Source of the DNA: Symbiodinium natans | Taxonomy: Eukaryota > Sar > Dinophyceae > Suessiales > Symbiodiniaceae | NCBI GenBank assembly: GCA_905221605.1 | Contig: CAJNDS010002809.1 | Span: 72,001-136,000 of the forward strand | DNA length: 64,000 bases | Direction: 5' to 3' | Part shown: in pieces, positions 1-11,300 of the stretch | Position numbering within the stretch: the first letter of the stretch is position 1 | Layout: each line of letters starts with the position of its first letter | Notes under the pieces: generated by a model | Seen by the model: only the letters and a program-made list of their open reading frames with translations | What the model was told of the DNA's origin: nothing | The model's database searches: none | Made by a program: the position numbers and the translations under genes

Positions 1-249
1 GGCAGAAAACCAAATCCCCCCCCCCCCCCCCCCCCCTGGGAATGGTTTTGTCATTTCTATGTATAGAAAACCCAAGGCAACGTGGTTTAGGGTTTAGTGT
101 TTAGGTTTAGGGTTTAGGGTTTTGGGTTGGGCTTTTTGAGGTTCTAGGGGGAATATAGAAGCACGAGAGGTCATGCCATCAAGCTTGGACATGCCGTGGC
201 CCTGTGTGTCCTGCAAGCCATTAAATATCTATAGGTGTCTGAAGGAAGG

Positions 250-354
250 GGGGGGGTTCACTGGAGGTAGCCACCTAGGGAACCTTCGGGAACCTTGGGG
301 AGTAGTAGGGTGTATTAGGGAACCTCGGGTACCATACTCCCCTTGAACCCCCCC
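250..354. mobile_element. MITE-like element, family I, copy 1
   Basis: About 105 bp with short terminal inverted repeats (GGGGGTTCA at the left, TGAACCCCC at the right). It resembles 18646-18735 in its internal blocks (stepped GGAACCTTGGGGAGT motifs followed by a TACCATACTCC-like block). It has no coding capacity. Transposase dependence is inferred only from the inverted ends and the second copy. Confidence 0.45.
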
Positions 355-595
355 TCCCTGAAGATTCCCATAACGATCTAAACCATATATCCCCTGAACC
401 CTGAGCCCTTGAGCCCGGGTAGTCCGCTGACAGCCCACAGCCCGCAGGCCAAAGACCCCGAAAGCCCTTGCTGCGAGGTTTAGGGTTTAGGGTGTAGGGT
501 TTAGGGTTTAGGGTTTGGGGTCTCGCACCCCTCCCTCCTCCCATTTCCCCCCCAAAGATTGGACCAGGAACGCTTGTACGTTGCTTGTAGACCCG

Positions 596-639
596 ACTGG
601 GAGGTTCATGGGTGCTCCTACCAACCAACCTCCAAGTAG
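596..639. mobile_element. Short MITE-like element, family C, copy 4
   Basis: A minimal copy of the family whose ends read AGGTTCATGGGTACT and ACCTCCAAGTAG. It retains both ends with almost no interior. Longer relatives are at 2358-2473, 15668-15810 and 39945-40017. Confidence 0.4.
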
Positions 640-750
640 CCCTAAACCCTAAACTCAAAACCCTAAACCGTAAACCCCAAACCCTAAACCCTAAACCCCA
701 AACCCTAAACCCTAAACCCTAAACCCTGAGCCTAGCGACCCCCGACCCAG

Positions 751-851
751 CCCGGTCTGAAGCTTTCTCTCTTTCACGAGGCCGATGCATGGTTTCAGAG
801 GACCCGACAGGGTGCCCTCCATCCCGAGCTGGGCAACTTAAGGCACGGCGG
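751..851 (+). CDS. Unassigned exon-like island U1
   Basis: A GC-rich island with one open frame between CCAG at its left and a GGTTTAGGG donor at its right. The frame reads through FHEADAWFQRTRQG. A C-rich array precedes it and a G-rich array follows, the usual exon setting in this window. I do not recognise the protein. It may belong to a gene upstream of the alpha-galactosidase. Confidence 0.4.
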
Positions 852-1160
852 GTTTAGGGTTTTAGGGTTTTAGGGTTTTAGGGTTTTAGGGTTTAGGGTT
901 TAGGGTTTAGGGTTTTAGGGTTTTAGGGTTTAGGGTTTAGGGTTTAGGGTTTAGGGCTAGCAAGGGACTTGGGGTTTTGGTTTTGGGTTGAGGGGTTATA
1001 TTGCTTATCTTACAAAGAGCATATCTTGCCAAAAATACTTGAATCTTCCAAAAAGCTTCAACACAGCCCTGCAGCTCTTATCAGGACTGCCGGCCCTCTA
1101 AACTGCATACACAATCTCAAACCCAGGCTCCAAAGCCCTTGAAGCCCGAAACCCTGACTA

Positions 1161-1271
1161 AGGGTTTAGGGTTTAGGGTTTAGGGTTTAGGGTTTAGGGT
1201 TTAGGGTTTAGGGTTTAGGGTTTAGGGTTTAGGGTTTAGGGTTTAGGGTTTAGGGTTTAGGGTTTAGGGTT
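1161..1271 (+). repeat. (TTTAGGG)n array, about 16 units
   Basis: A perfect G-strand array. It is followed at 1275-1445 by a C-strand block whose left half has been remodelled into a CCCTGCTAA nonamer before returning to CCCTAAA. Confidence 0.95.
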
Positions 1272-1469
1272 ACCCTAAACCGCAAACCCTCAGCCCCGCA
1301 AGCCACGCACGCCTAGTAACCCTAAACCCTGCTAACCCTGCTAGCCCTGCTAACCCTGCTAACCCTGCTAGCCCTGCTAACCCTAAACCCTAAACCCTAA
1401 ACCCTAAACCCGAAACCCGAAACCCTAAACCCTAAACCCTAAACCCTACTAACCCAAAACCTTTACCAG

Positions 1470-1539
1470 GCCGAATCGGGGGAGCTTCGATGTGATGATC
1501 CAGGGAAGCGCCAAGGCTGGCAAGTGTGGACCTGGGAGG
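1470..1539 (+). CDS. Unassigned exon-like island U2
   Basis: A 70-nt open island after a TTTACCAG acceptor, ending where a GGTTTAGGG array supplies a GT donor. It encodes a stretch containing GSFDVMIQGSAKAGKCGPG. It lies between CCCTAAA (left) and TTTAGGG (right) arrays. The family is not recognised. Confidence 0.5.
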
Positions 1540-1728
1540 GTTTAGGGTTTAGGGTTTAGGGTTTAGGGTTTAGGGTTTAGGGTCTGTAGGGTTTAAGGGT
1601 TGAGGGTTTGTAGGATTTAGGGCTTATGAGGTCTTGAGCTTTAGGCGGTTGCAGTTTGTTTAATTCTGACCTGAACCTTTGGCCTTCGGCAGAGTTCTCC
1701 GAATCATCTTCATTCGGGGTCGGAACTT

Positions 1729-1869
1729 GGGATGTTCTCCCTAATATACTAACAGTCCTTAATAGGGCGTATAGTAACCCCTCCGATTATATTCCCTTCT
1801 ACTAACGATCTCTAATCGGGAGTACAGTAACCCCCGATTATATTCCGTTAGCATAAGGGGGAACATCCC
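1729..1869. mobile_element. MITE, family B, copy 1
   Basis: The ends are long inverted repeats: GGGATGTTCTCCCTAATATACTA at the left against TAGCATAAGGGGGAACATCCC at the right, with internal AGTCCTTAATAGGG motifs. Related copies are at 2493, 16944, 57875 and 59580. This copy is longer than the others because a second AATCGGG...GATTATATTCC block has been added. Confidence 0.7.
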
Positions 1870-2003
1870 AAGGGGGAACCCTAAGCTCTTTGGAGCTGCA
1901 ACGGACGGTTTGTAGTTTCAACGGCTTTCCCTAGCTGCTACTTGGGGTTTAGGGTTTAGGGTTTAGGGTTTTGGATTTAGGGTTTAGGGTTTAGGGTTTA
2001 GGG

Positions 2004-2100
2004 GGTTTACGATATGAGGGGGTACCTTATGGGTGTCCTTGTTTGTAAGGGAATCCTACTATTTGGGAGTCTCTTCTTGTATTCGAAAGGCCCCCCCCCA
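2004..2100. mobile_element. MITE-like element, family D, copy (reverse)
   Basis: It shares with 2604-2706, 37199-37290, 39668-39776 and 47178-47262 a GTTTACGA...GGTACCTTA...AAGGGAATCCTACTA core, read here in the opposite orientation to the copy at 2604. It is non-coding. Confidence 0.5.
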
Positions 2101-2176
2101 CTTTGTGATGACTACGAGGGTCTTTTTCTGAGCCAAAGCAATGAACACTGGAATGGGATGGTTTGAGCCTGTTTCG

Positions 2177-2310
2177 GTTTAGGGTTTAGGGTTTAGGGTT
2201 TAGGGTTTAGGGTTTAGGGTTTAGGGTTTAGGGTTTAGGGTTTAGGGTTTAGGGTTTAGGGTTTAGGGTTTAGGGTTTAGGGTTTAGGGTTTAGGGTTTA
2301 GGGTTTAGGG
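2177..2310 (+). repeat. (TTTAGGG)n array, about 19 units
   Basis: An uninterrupted perfect G-strand heptamer array, ending just before a family C element. Confidence 0.95.
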
Positions 2311-2357
2311 TCTTCTGACGCCTCCTCCAGGTTGGGGTTCTTTTGAGTCAACTGGGT

Positions 2358-2473
2358 GTACTTGGAGGTTGATGGGTACTTGTAAGTAGGGTTAGAAGGG
2401 CCCTAGAAAAGGTGATAGTTGTAGCTGCCCTACGAAAAGCCGTGCGTGCAAGTGCCCATGAACCTCCAAGTAG
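2358..2473. mobile_element. MITE-like element, family C, copy 1
   Basis: It begins ACTTGGAGGTTGATGGGTACTT and ends GCCCATGAACCTCCAAGTAG, which are imperfect inverted repeats of about 20 bp. The interior has GGTTAGAAGGGCCCTAGA, also seen at 39945-40017. Confidence 0.6.
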
Positions 2474-2492
2474 AGGCGCATGACCTCGCTTT

Positions 2493-2594
2493 GGGATGTT
2501 CCCGCCCTTGCACGAACAGTCTTTAATAGGGATTCGAGTACCCCCTCTTATTACAATCCCTATTAAGGACTGTTAGTTTAAGGGGGAACATCCC
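2493..2594. mobile_element. MITE, family B, copy 2
   Basis: A 102-bp element starting GGGATGTTCCC and ending GGGGGAACATCCC, with the inner inverted pair AGTCTTTAATAGGGAT / ATCCCTATTAAGGACT. It lies between two near-identical copies of AGAGGCGCATGACCTCG (see findings). Confidence 0.75.
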
Positions 2595-2603
2595 AAAGTT
2601 AGC

Positions 2604-2706
2604 TGGGGGTTTACGAAAATACGGGACCCCCAAATATAGCCCCCAAGTAGTAGGGGTTCCCTTAAAATAAGGACCCCAACAAGGTACCCCGAATTTCGGA
2701 AGCCCC
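2604..2706. mobile_element. MITE-like element, family D, copy 1
   Basis: It shares TTTACGAAAA at the left and GGACCCCAACAAGGTACC plus GAATTTCGGAAGCCC at the right with 37199-37290, where the right half is nearly identical. It directly follows the family B copy, so the two are stacked in one intron. Confidence 0.6.
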
Positions 2707-2721
2707 CACCTGGGTATAGAG

Positions 2722-2820
2722 GCGGATGACCTCGGTCGTGCCGAGCGGTATCTCATGGACCTACTGGAGCGGACGAGCGACCGTCCACACCGCCAGGGCC
2801 CCAGCGCCCTACGAAGCTGG
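2722..2820 (+). CDS. Unassigned exon-like island U3
   Basis: An open frame after an AGAG|G acceptor, reading ADDLGRAERYLMDLLERTSD, which looks helical and amphipathic. Its first bases (AGAGGCGGATGACCTCGG) are repeated at about 2474-2490, before the stacked MITEs. The protein is not recognised, and the donor is unclear (possibly GC). Confidence 0.45.
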
Positions 2821-2841
2821 CGTTTGCCAGAAAACCCTAAA

Positions 2842-2941
2842 CCCTGAGCCCTAAACCCTAAACCCTAAACCCTAAACCCTAAACCCTAAACCCTAAACCC
2901 TAAACCCTAAACCCTAAACCCTAAACCCTAAACCCTAAACC
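2842..2941 (-). repeat. (CCCTAAA)n array, about 14 units
   Basis: A perfect C-strand array directly after island U3. This orientation is the exception to the usual rule for the position after an exon. Confidence 0.95.
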
Positions 2942-3116
2942 CAATTTTATACCTTAACCCCCAAAAAAAGACCCTAAACCTATCCTCGCTGGCTTTGGCT
3001 TGGTGCTTCGGGGGGGGGGCTGTTTAGGGTTTAGACTCGAAGACATCCAGAGAAGCCCAAGACGGCGCCCCCGCCCCCTCCCGGCATGGATACCTTTCAC
3101 TTTTTACGAGTCTGAG

Positions 3117-3186
3117 TTTAGGGTTTAGGGTTTAGGGTTTAGGGTTTAGGGTTTAGGGTTTAGGGTTTAGGGTTTAGGGTTTAGGG
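3117..3186 (+). repeat. (TTTAGGG)n array, about 10 units
   Basis: A perfect G-strand array, followed by a non-coding stretch with an AT microsatellite (3336-3364). Confidence 0.95.
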
Positions 3187-3354
3187 TGTAGGGTCCCCCG
3201 ACGAAAGTACAACGCGGGCCCCATCAGGGAGTCGGGCAAGGTCTGCGAAGTCTGTGCTTCCGGGATAGGGGCTGTCCCACGTTACAGGGTCCCTTTCGGG
3301 GCTGCTTGCTTTTCCCCCGGGCCCTATACATATATAGAAAAATATAAATATATA

Positions 3355-3412
3355 TATATATATACCCTTGAAGGGATTTGATAGGGTACCTCGTTCCCTC
3401 ATTTTTTACAAG
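3355..3412. mobile_element. Repeat family J, copy 1
   Basis: An (AT)n tract followed by ACCCTTGAAGGGATTTGATAGGGTACCTCGTTCCCTCATT. The reverse complement of this arrangement recurs at 54846-54917 (GGGAATGAGGGAGTGAGGTACC...AAGGGTATACC, then an AT tract). It is probably a MITE that carries its own AT microsatellite. Confidence 0.4.
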
Positions 3413-3683
3413 GAATGGGTTGTATGATGTGCGGGCCGTGCGGGGTGCCAAGGTGCCCAGAAGGGAACCCTCAGCCCTAAACGCTCATGGCTAAACCCTG
3501 GACCCTAAACCCAGGGCACAAAAACAAACTGGACCCTAAACCCAGGGCACAAAAACATAACTAACCCCAAACCCTAAACCCCAAAACCCTAAACCCCTAA
3601 ACCCCTAAACCTTAAAAAAACCCAAAACCCCCAAACCCCAAACCCTACCCCCGACCCACCCCCACAACCCCCCACATGCTGCG

Positions 3684-3758
3684 AGAAGCCAGCTGGCCCC
3701 AGGCAACTCCTTTCGGGAGGCGCCCACGAAGCCTGCAGTGGAGAAGCTCGAGTTCGGG
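3684..3758 (+). CDS. Unassigned exon-like island U4
   Basis: An open frame reading QLAPGNSFREAPTKPAVEKL, ending at a GGGGTGAAGGG donor, with a C-rich array before it and G-rich repeats after. The family is not recognised. Confidence 0.4.
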
Positions 3759-3989
3759 GTGAAGGGTTTAGGGCCGCTTCGGGGTTGAGGGGCCTGTAGG
3801 GTTTAGGGTTCAGGGTTAAGCCCTAAACCCTAAACCCTAAACCCCAAACCCCAAACCCCAAACCCTAAACCCTAAACCCTAAACCCTAAACCCTAACCCC
3901 TGAACCCTTAACCCCTAGACCACTGCTATATCGGACCTTGGCCATGGCTTTGGTAAATGCATAAAGGCCCCTACGATGCCAAATCCTTC

Positions 3990-4226
3990 AAGGGTAGCTA
4001 CATAGGGTTTGTAGGGTTCATGTGGGGTTTATGGTTGGGTTTTATCGAGTTATTCTGAGTTATAGGGTTTATGGGGTCTTCAGGGAAGTTGCATGGGCCC
4101 TGAATTTGGTCCCTTATACCTTCTTTCAGGGGTTCTGAAGTGTCGGCGCTGGGGGTTGTATAGGGTAGGGGTATATAAGGGGTCCCCTTTTCCGGGCCCG
4201 TACGAAGGGACCATGTAGCTACCTTG
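3990..4226. mobile_element. MITE-like element, family E, copy 1
   Basis: Inverted ends AGGGTAGCTACAT and ATGTAGCTACCTT enclose about 210 bp with GGGCCCTGAATTTGGTCCCTTATACC and a TATATAAGGGGTCCCC block. Diverged copies are at 14800, 18476, 23043 and 44355. Confidence 0.6.
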
Positions 4227-4550
4227 AGAAATCCTAAGCTCACAAGCCAATAGAAGGTAGAGTTAACAGTGGCCCGCTGACCCCGACGGCTTTGCCCTGA
4301 GATTCTCTGTACCCCACCCCGTACCCTTAACCCATTTCGAGCGAAGATGGCTCTTCAGCCGGCCTCACGCTAAATTCAGGGCTTTGATGATGACATGAAC
4401 TCATGAACTTATGCTATGTCAATGTGCTGTTCATACCCTACTTCACTTCTACCACCCCCCTCCCACTAAAGCCCGTGAGAGCGCGAACTTCTATGTTGAA
4501 CCTCGCGTGAAGGCGCTGGAGATCCCAAGCCCAATGAATATTGCACCCTG

Positions 4551-4733
4551 AACCCTTTGAACCCTTTGACCCCTTTGAACCCTTTGAACCCTTTGAACCC
4601 TTTGAACCCTTTGAACCCTTTGAACCCTTTGAACCCTTTGAACCCTTTGAACCCTTTGAACCCTTTGAACCCTTTGAACCCTTTGAACCCTTTGAACCCT
4701 TTGAACCCTTTGAACCCTTTGAACCCTTTGAAC
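4551..4733 (-). repeat. Nonamer array (CCCTTTGAA)n, about 20 units
   Basis: A homogenised 9-bp derivative of the telomere unit (AACCCTTTG instead of AACCCTA). It is almost perfect over 180 bp before returning to CCCTAAA. Its period of 9 creates long but meaningless open frames (EPFEPF-type). Confidence 0.95.
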
Positions 4734-4792
4734 CCTAAACCCTAACCCTAAACCCTAAACCCTGAACCCTGAACCCTGAACAAGCCTGGCAG

Positions 4793-4880
4793 GTGATCTG
4801 GGCGCTGCTGCGCGCGGGCGAGCACAAGCGGGCCCACGTTTGGGCCGAGGACTGGCCCGCCAGGGAGGCGTTGGGGCTTG
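4793..4880 (+). CDS. Unassigned exon-like island U5
   Basis: A well-formed coding island after GGCAG|GTGATC. It encodes ALLRAGEHKRAHVWAEDWPA and continues a few residues. It is preceded by C-type and followed by G-type repeats. The strong codon structure and the acceptor make it a likely exon, but the family is not recognised. It lies just upstream of the alpha-galactosidase start, so it may end the preceding gene. Confidence 0.5.
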
Positions 4881-5284
4881 GAACCCTCCTTTAGGGTTTA
4901 GGGTTGAGGGTTTAGGGTTTAGGGTTCAGGGTTCAGGGTTTACCCCCCCAAAAGCCCCTTAAAGTCCAGGCTTGAGGGGTTGTATCTGTTGAATTAAGAG
5001 CCAAAGAGGAAGGCTTTGTTCTTTTCGGGTCTAGGTCTAGGGCTTGTTGAGGAGGGGTTTCAGCGGAAGCATGTACTCGGCGTCTGAAGCTCAAGCCCCA
5101 AGCGCCACACCCAAAAACCCCAACACCCTGAAGCCCCTTCAGACCCTTAAAGCCCCTAAAGCTATCAGGCCCCAGGCCCCTGGGCCCTAAGGTGCTGAAA
5201 CCTAAGCCCTAAACCCTGTGAACCCGAAACTGTGAACCCGAAGCCCTAAACCCCAAGCCCTAAACCCTAAACCCGAAACCCAAG

Positions 5285-5372
5285 ATGCTGGGCCTAGTTT
5301 TGATGCTATGGCCCTGGGCGGCTGTCAGCGCACCGAGCTGGGTGCGGGATGCAGGGCGACCCCAGTGCCTTG
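5285..5372 (+). CDS. GH27 gene, exon 1: signal peptide
   Basis: An ATG directly after AACCCAAG opens a frame reading MLGLVLMLWPWAAVSA and then PSWVRDAGRPQCLG. That is a hydrophobic core followed by an A-x-A cleavage site, so a secretory signal peptide. A GT donor follows (CCTTG|GTTTGG). Assignment to the GH27 gene rests on it being the first start-like exon upstream on the same strand. The intron to the next exon is about 5 kb. Confidence 0.6.
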
Positions 5373-8300
5373 GTTTGGGGCGTTGGGGTTTAGGGTTTAG
5401 GGTTTAAGGTTTAGGGTTTAGGGTTTACGGTTAAGGGTTTAGGGTGTAATGAGGGTTAGGCTGTTAGGGCTTAGGGTTTCGGGTTTAGGGTTCAGGGTTC
5501 TAGGCTGTTAGGGTTTGAAGCTTGCAGGGTTGTAGGTTTAGGCTTTCAGGGTTTTAGGGTTTGAGGATTCGGGGTTTGGGGTGTGGAGTTCAGGGTCTAG
5601 GGGAGAGCAGATTTCGGGGCTAAGAGGGCGACTGGGGGTTTAGGGTTTAGGCTTTAGGTTTCTTGGGACAAGGTGTGAAAGTTTAGGGATCAGGGTTTTT
5701 GGGGTTTGGGTTCTCAGGGTTTGAGGGGTGGTTTGGATATAGGGTTCAGGGTTTAAAGCTGCGCGTTTTGGGTGACTCTTTGGGGTATGTGCACAGCCCT
5801 AAACACAACCCTTCAGGAACCTCCAGACTAGGCCGTCTTTATCCTGCTTTCCCAAAAGCCCTTGCAACCCTACCTGAATTCGGCTAAGGGGTTTAGAGTT
5901 TAGGGTTTCGGGTTTAGGGTATGCCGTGCTCCCGTGAGCTCCCCCCCCCCCCCCCCCTCCCTCCTTCCGGCCCTTACAAACAGCTCACGGCCTTGCGGTT
6001 TAAAACTCTAAACTCTAAGCACCTAAACCCTTAACCCCTAAATCCCTAAACCCTTAAATTAAACCCTTGAAACCTCAGCCCGCCTAAAACCTAAACCCTA
6101 AACCCTAAACCCTAAAAACCCAAACCCTAAGACCCTAAGACCCTAGGACCCTAAAGTCACTCACAAAGTCATGGACTACTGGATCTTCAATTTTATCTTG
6201 GCTGCAGAAACAAAAGCTTTGTGGGGGTTGACAATTCCTCAAACTCTAAACCCTGGCCTCGGCATGTGGAGGACTCTTGATGTTTTTGGCGGTTTGCTTG
6301 CGTGGAAGCTAGAAAAGGCTCGTTTCTTCTGGGTTTGCTCAAGAACAGGAAACCTAGCAAAGCAGGCACATAACAGTTTCTGTTGGAAGTCGAAAACAGT
6401 CAGCCAGAAACGGCAAGTCTGCAATTTTCATGCCGAATTGTTGCATGGACTTTGTACCTCTTAGCTTCGATCAGACAGCCTCTTTTCGGGTTCGACTCTT
6501 CTGGAAGCCTTCCCAGTTTGAAGGGCCAGTCGCTTTCGCAGCAAGTGTTTGTAAAAAGCTTCTTTGTCCAAGTAGACATACGTTTCTTGTTTTACATAGT
6601 CTGAACATTCTACATGTGAGAGCTTTTGCGGTTGCTGACTTAAGGCGTCGCATAGGCCTTGACAGATTCTTTCACGTGACCTTGTCTGAGCTCTCGCATA
6701 CTTCACTGTTCTAACTTTTCATGTAATATCAGGTGTCTTCCCGTCGTTATGCCTGCGTGCTGTGCTTAGACTGTGATGATTTCTGTAAGGTTTTGTATCA
6801 TGTGCGTGCGTCGCTGTGTTGTTGTTCCTCTTGCTTGCGAGTCCGTGCATCAGCGAGGTGCAGGAAGCCTGCGTTGGCAGCTTGGAGTTTTGAGCTGCTT
6901 GCCGTGTAAGTTCGATTCTCCCGTGCACATGTTTGTAGACAGGTGGCGGAGTGGAGGAGCTCCAAGCTCGACCACCGCCGCTACGGGCGGTGTACTGCTC
7001 GGATGTTGTGTTTTGTCTTGTGGTAAGGTCGTGTTTTCTTGCGCACGAAGTGTGAATGATAGTACAAGGTGGAAGCGTCCTGTCAGCGGTCGACCTAAGC
7101 GAGCGCGGCTCTTAGCAAGGGTTTCGAAGTTTGTTTTTCCGGGGAGGAGATTCATCAGAGTGGCGGTGCTTATCTTGCGACGCGAGCCTAACTGCGAGGC
7201 CGCCGACACGCAGACGCTCCAGGTTGGAGCCTTCATCGCACGAATGCTTGTTTCTGGCAACTGCTAGTTACGCTAGCTCGGGTTGCTGTGAAGGTTCCAC
7301 GTATGAAAGTCTGGCTCTTGGAACTCACTAAAAACTTACGGCTTACGGGCTCTCTGGCCCCGTAAGGCCTAGTTTTTCCAGAAGATTTACAAACGCTGCA
7401 TATGCATCTCATTGCATATTCAGATACACGTATGCAATATCCGATAAGAATCAACTCCTGTAAGGCTGGGGCCCTTTCATCACAGCGGGTGACCACACCG
7501 GCGACTGGCTCGGACACAACTTCAATTATCAGCATTCCAGGATGCGGCGCTAGTGCCCAGGACTGGTTTGACGCGCCGCGCGCGCTTGCCTCGGTTGCTT
7601 TCTCTTTTTGTTGCGTGATGTTTGTTTTATGGGATTCTGGTCGTCGCTGGGAACATAGTATATGCACAATTTGTTCCGTGACGTTTTGTCGTCGTACGGA
7701 CCATATTATATGTACGATTTGTTCCGTGACGTTTCGTCGTTGCCGGGACCATAGTCTATGTACGACTTGTTCCGTGACGTTTTGTCGTCGCCGGGACCAA
7801 AGGCTGCAGATTTCTGGGGGCCCTCTTGGAGAGACTCTGGGACTGGTGTCTGACAAACTTTCAGTCAGTCATGCAAACAGGTTCTCATGCAACCCAATCG
7901 TTGCCGGTGTTCAAAAGACACTCGTGCGATAATTCGTCTTGGTGTTCTTCGCTGATGACGCACCATATGAGTGGCGAGGCGAAGAACATGATTCTTCCAG
8001 TCTGCCACCCAGTACTTTCTAGTTGAGTCCGGTGATTGTTTTGATGCGCTGCGGCGTTGGTAGTGACTGATCGTGATCTACCACTACTCTCGAAGGAATG
8101 GTTTGGTGTCCTGGATCTGCCAGTGATGCATCAAGCTTGTAGGGGAAGAGTTCAGGATTGACATGCACATGCATTGTGGGTGGCGAGTCTAGGTCGACGT
8201 GTTTGTGCATGCAGGTGAGATCGGTTTGGGTAGGAAATGTCTTGACTTCAGCTTCAAGAATTATTGCGAGGACAATTCTCCGACGCTCCCTTTTGGGCGA

Positions 8301-11300
8301 CAGTGAACCAAAACTCTAGCATGTGGATGGTTCAAATGTTTGCTGAAGTTGTGCTACATGGCTCTACCTGAGGAGTGTTTTGTGCACCGGTAGATTGTTT
8401 GGGACGTATGTACGTGTGTGCATGGATTCAGTCTTTGTTCATTATATGCTGGCATGTGTACAAGGCCTGTGATCGCACTCGCCAGGACGCCCTGTCCTTA
8501 CTTAGTGCTTCAACTATATTCATGGTAACATGAACAGTCGATATTACTCGCTTGAACTGCACGAGAAGTGTCCCAAGGGCGGTTAATGTTTAGCCTAGTG
8601 CGGCGCCCACCAGTTCTTGTTTTTGAGGCCCGTTTTATGCGACGCATGGCGCGGCGAGGCTGGTTTTGTTGTTGTAGCATTGAAGCCAACTGTGGTTATT
8701 TCCAGCTGTTGTGCCGTGTGTAGGAGTTGCCGCTCCTCCGCCACAGGTTGGTTGCTTGTGCAGGGTGGTTGTTGTGGAGTCGATTGCTGATGTCAGACTT
8801 AGGGCTTCCGTGCGCCGCATGTTGGCTATGGCTGCCGCCCAATCGCGGGAGGCTTAGGACTTAGGAGTGATAGCATAGTGGAAGGCGGATTGAGTGTTGT
8901 CGTCGGTCTTCTCTGCTTGATTTTTTTAAGGTCCTTAACGGCCGCCTCAACACGCAGGCATGGTCTAGTGTAACAATGTGCGCATGCTGAAACCGTGGAG
9001 TATGTATGTCCTTTGCAGCTCACCTCCGTGCGCCAACGGTTCTTCCGGTCGCGTAAAGTCTCTGTCTCAGTTGTGTAGGTTGTGCTTGCGTTTCTATTGT
9101 AGCTTTTTCATATTTGGGCATTCTAGCTGTATATGACAGACGTGTTTGCCTCAGGAGATGAACAAGGCCAAACATGCGGAAACGGGCAACGCGCGGATGC
9201 CTTGGTACTGTTGTTGCGCAGTTTTGTGGTTGAATTGCTTGCTGTCTTGCTGATCGACGCAATGCTGTTTAATTAGTCTCAACTTTTGGTTTTGCTAGTT
9301 GTTTAGCACTGGGTCCTGCAGTAAACTGAGGGCGAACAGGCAGGATGCTTGCCTGCCAGCGTGGGGCACCTGTTGTGGATTGAAGGTTGAGGCGTTCGTG
9401 AGCTTGCACTGGAAGTCGAAGTTTTGAACCAGAGCCATAAGAGGACAGTGTAATAGCGTTATAAGAGACTCCAGAAGTCACGACTTTGGCACCTGAGGCA
9501 CCCGACGGGTCCTCCGCGTTCGTTGTTGTGGGCTTGGCTTTGTCTTGGTTTCAGGTCTAGGGCCCTAGGAGCCTAGGACCCTACGACCCTCCTAGGACCC
9601 TCTTAGAACCCTGCTAGAACCCTCCTAGCACCCTCCTAGGACCCTCCTAGGACCCTCCTAGGACCCTCCTAGGACCCTCCTAGAACCCTCCTAGGACCCT
9701 AGGACCCTAGGACCCTAGGACCCTAAACCCTAAACCCTAAACTTTTAGGACTTCTGGGCTTTGGGGGGTTTCTCAGGGCTTTTGCTGGCGAACCGAGGTC
9801 GGGCGGGCCACGGCCGAAGGCCGGAGATACCCCGAAGGGTTTAGGGTTTAGGGTTTTGGGTTTTAGGCTTTAGGGTTTCGGGTTTTAGGGTGTAGGGTTT
9901 AGGGCCGAGATTGCCCCAATCTTGGGGAAAGCAAAACCCCCACAAAGACCCAAGAAAGCAACAGCTTGAAGTTTGTGAAGCTCAAAGGCCCTGCAAGCCC
10001 TGGAGCAAACGCCTGAGTGCTCCGAGGATGATATCCCTGAAACCTAAATTCCAAAAACCCTAAAACTTTAAAACCCTAAACCCCCAAAACCCTGAACCCT
10101 AAGCCCTGAGCCCTAAATCCTCAACATGGTTGAGTGCTGTGTTCTCGGTTTCAGGGGCTACAACTCGTGCGGATGCCTCAAGACTCCTCAACAGCTCAAA
10201 AGCACCCAAACCCAGCTCAAAAGCACCTAAACCCTAAACTCCTGAAACCCCAAACCTCTGCAAACCCAAGCCCTAAAGCCCTCAACCTCCGAAACCCGAA
10301 AAAACCCAAAACCTCCGAAGGCCTAAACCCCAGAAACCCCACACCCAAACCCCTAAACTCTGAAAGGGCCGAGGGTTTAGGGTTTAGGGTTTCGGGAACC
10401 CCTAGACCCTGGCAAGGCCCTGTCCTCGACGCCGCTGATGGGCTGGAGTTCCTGGTACGCCTTCGGAGCCGGCGTCGCAATTCGGCTCAAGTGGTTGCAG
10501 GGCTTAGAGGCTCGGGGTTTGGGCTTCAGGGTTTTTGGACCCTAAACCCTAAACCCTAAACCCTAAACCTTAAACCCTAAACCCTAAACCCTAAACCCTA
10601 AATTCAGGGTTCAGGGGTCTTAAGATGTTAAGTCTAACTTTCAGGGGGGCCTTACTTAAGAGACGTGAGATTCCAAGGGGTTCGAGGGCAGCGACTAGGG
10701 TTCCTCACTAATCTTGGGCCTTTTCCTTAACTCTAAGCCCCTGAGTCTTTGTCAAAGTTGGGTAACATTTTCCTTTTTAAGGGTACTTAGACCCAATTAG
10801 GAATTTGAAAAAATATTTTTAATATTATCCCAACCATAAAAAAGGAGTTCTGAACCATTTCAGGTCTAGAATCCTGCAGCTTTGTTGGGCCACCTTGTCA
10901 GGGTTTGGCCTCAGCCCAGTGGTGTGCTTGTGCCCCTGTTGTTTGGTTCAAGGTTCCCTAAAACAGTAAGCACAAGGTTTTCTGATAAAGAAACCAACCC
11001 CAAAAGGGGGTACCCTCATTGTGATATCGTTACTGGGCTACCAAGTACACGGCAAGCTTAGGCTGCAATGCTTGAGGGCTTGTGGGGAATCGGGCCACTG
11101 GTGTGTAGACGATTTGCAAAAACAGCCTTGGCCAGTGCCTTCCGGGGGAATCATTGGGCCCTGTACCCAGTAGCCTCCCCCGGGGCAATCTGGTAGAACA
11201 CCTCAATGTCTCCAATCCTGACGCCCTGCGATCACGCAGACTATAATGTTGATGACTTCCCATAAATTTCGGTCAACCTCCCCAAAACCCTAAACCCTAA

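Noticed and set aside
4541-4745. Plus-strand frames with EPF and NPL tripeptide repeats
   Set aside because: They are produced by the 9-bp period of the CCCTTTGAA array. Any frame of such an array is open.
6860-6930. A tRNA-like B box (AAGTTCGATTCTCCC)
   Set aside because: No matching acceptor stem or A box at the right distance, and no cloverleaf could be drawn.
7233-7932. Open frames of 176 (plus) and 207 (minus) codons
   Set aside because: They overlap each other across a 48-bp tandem repeat, have no recognisable motif and no exon-like edges.
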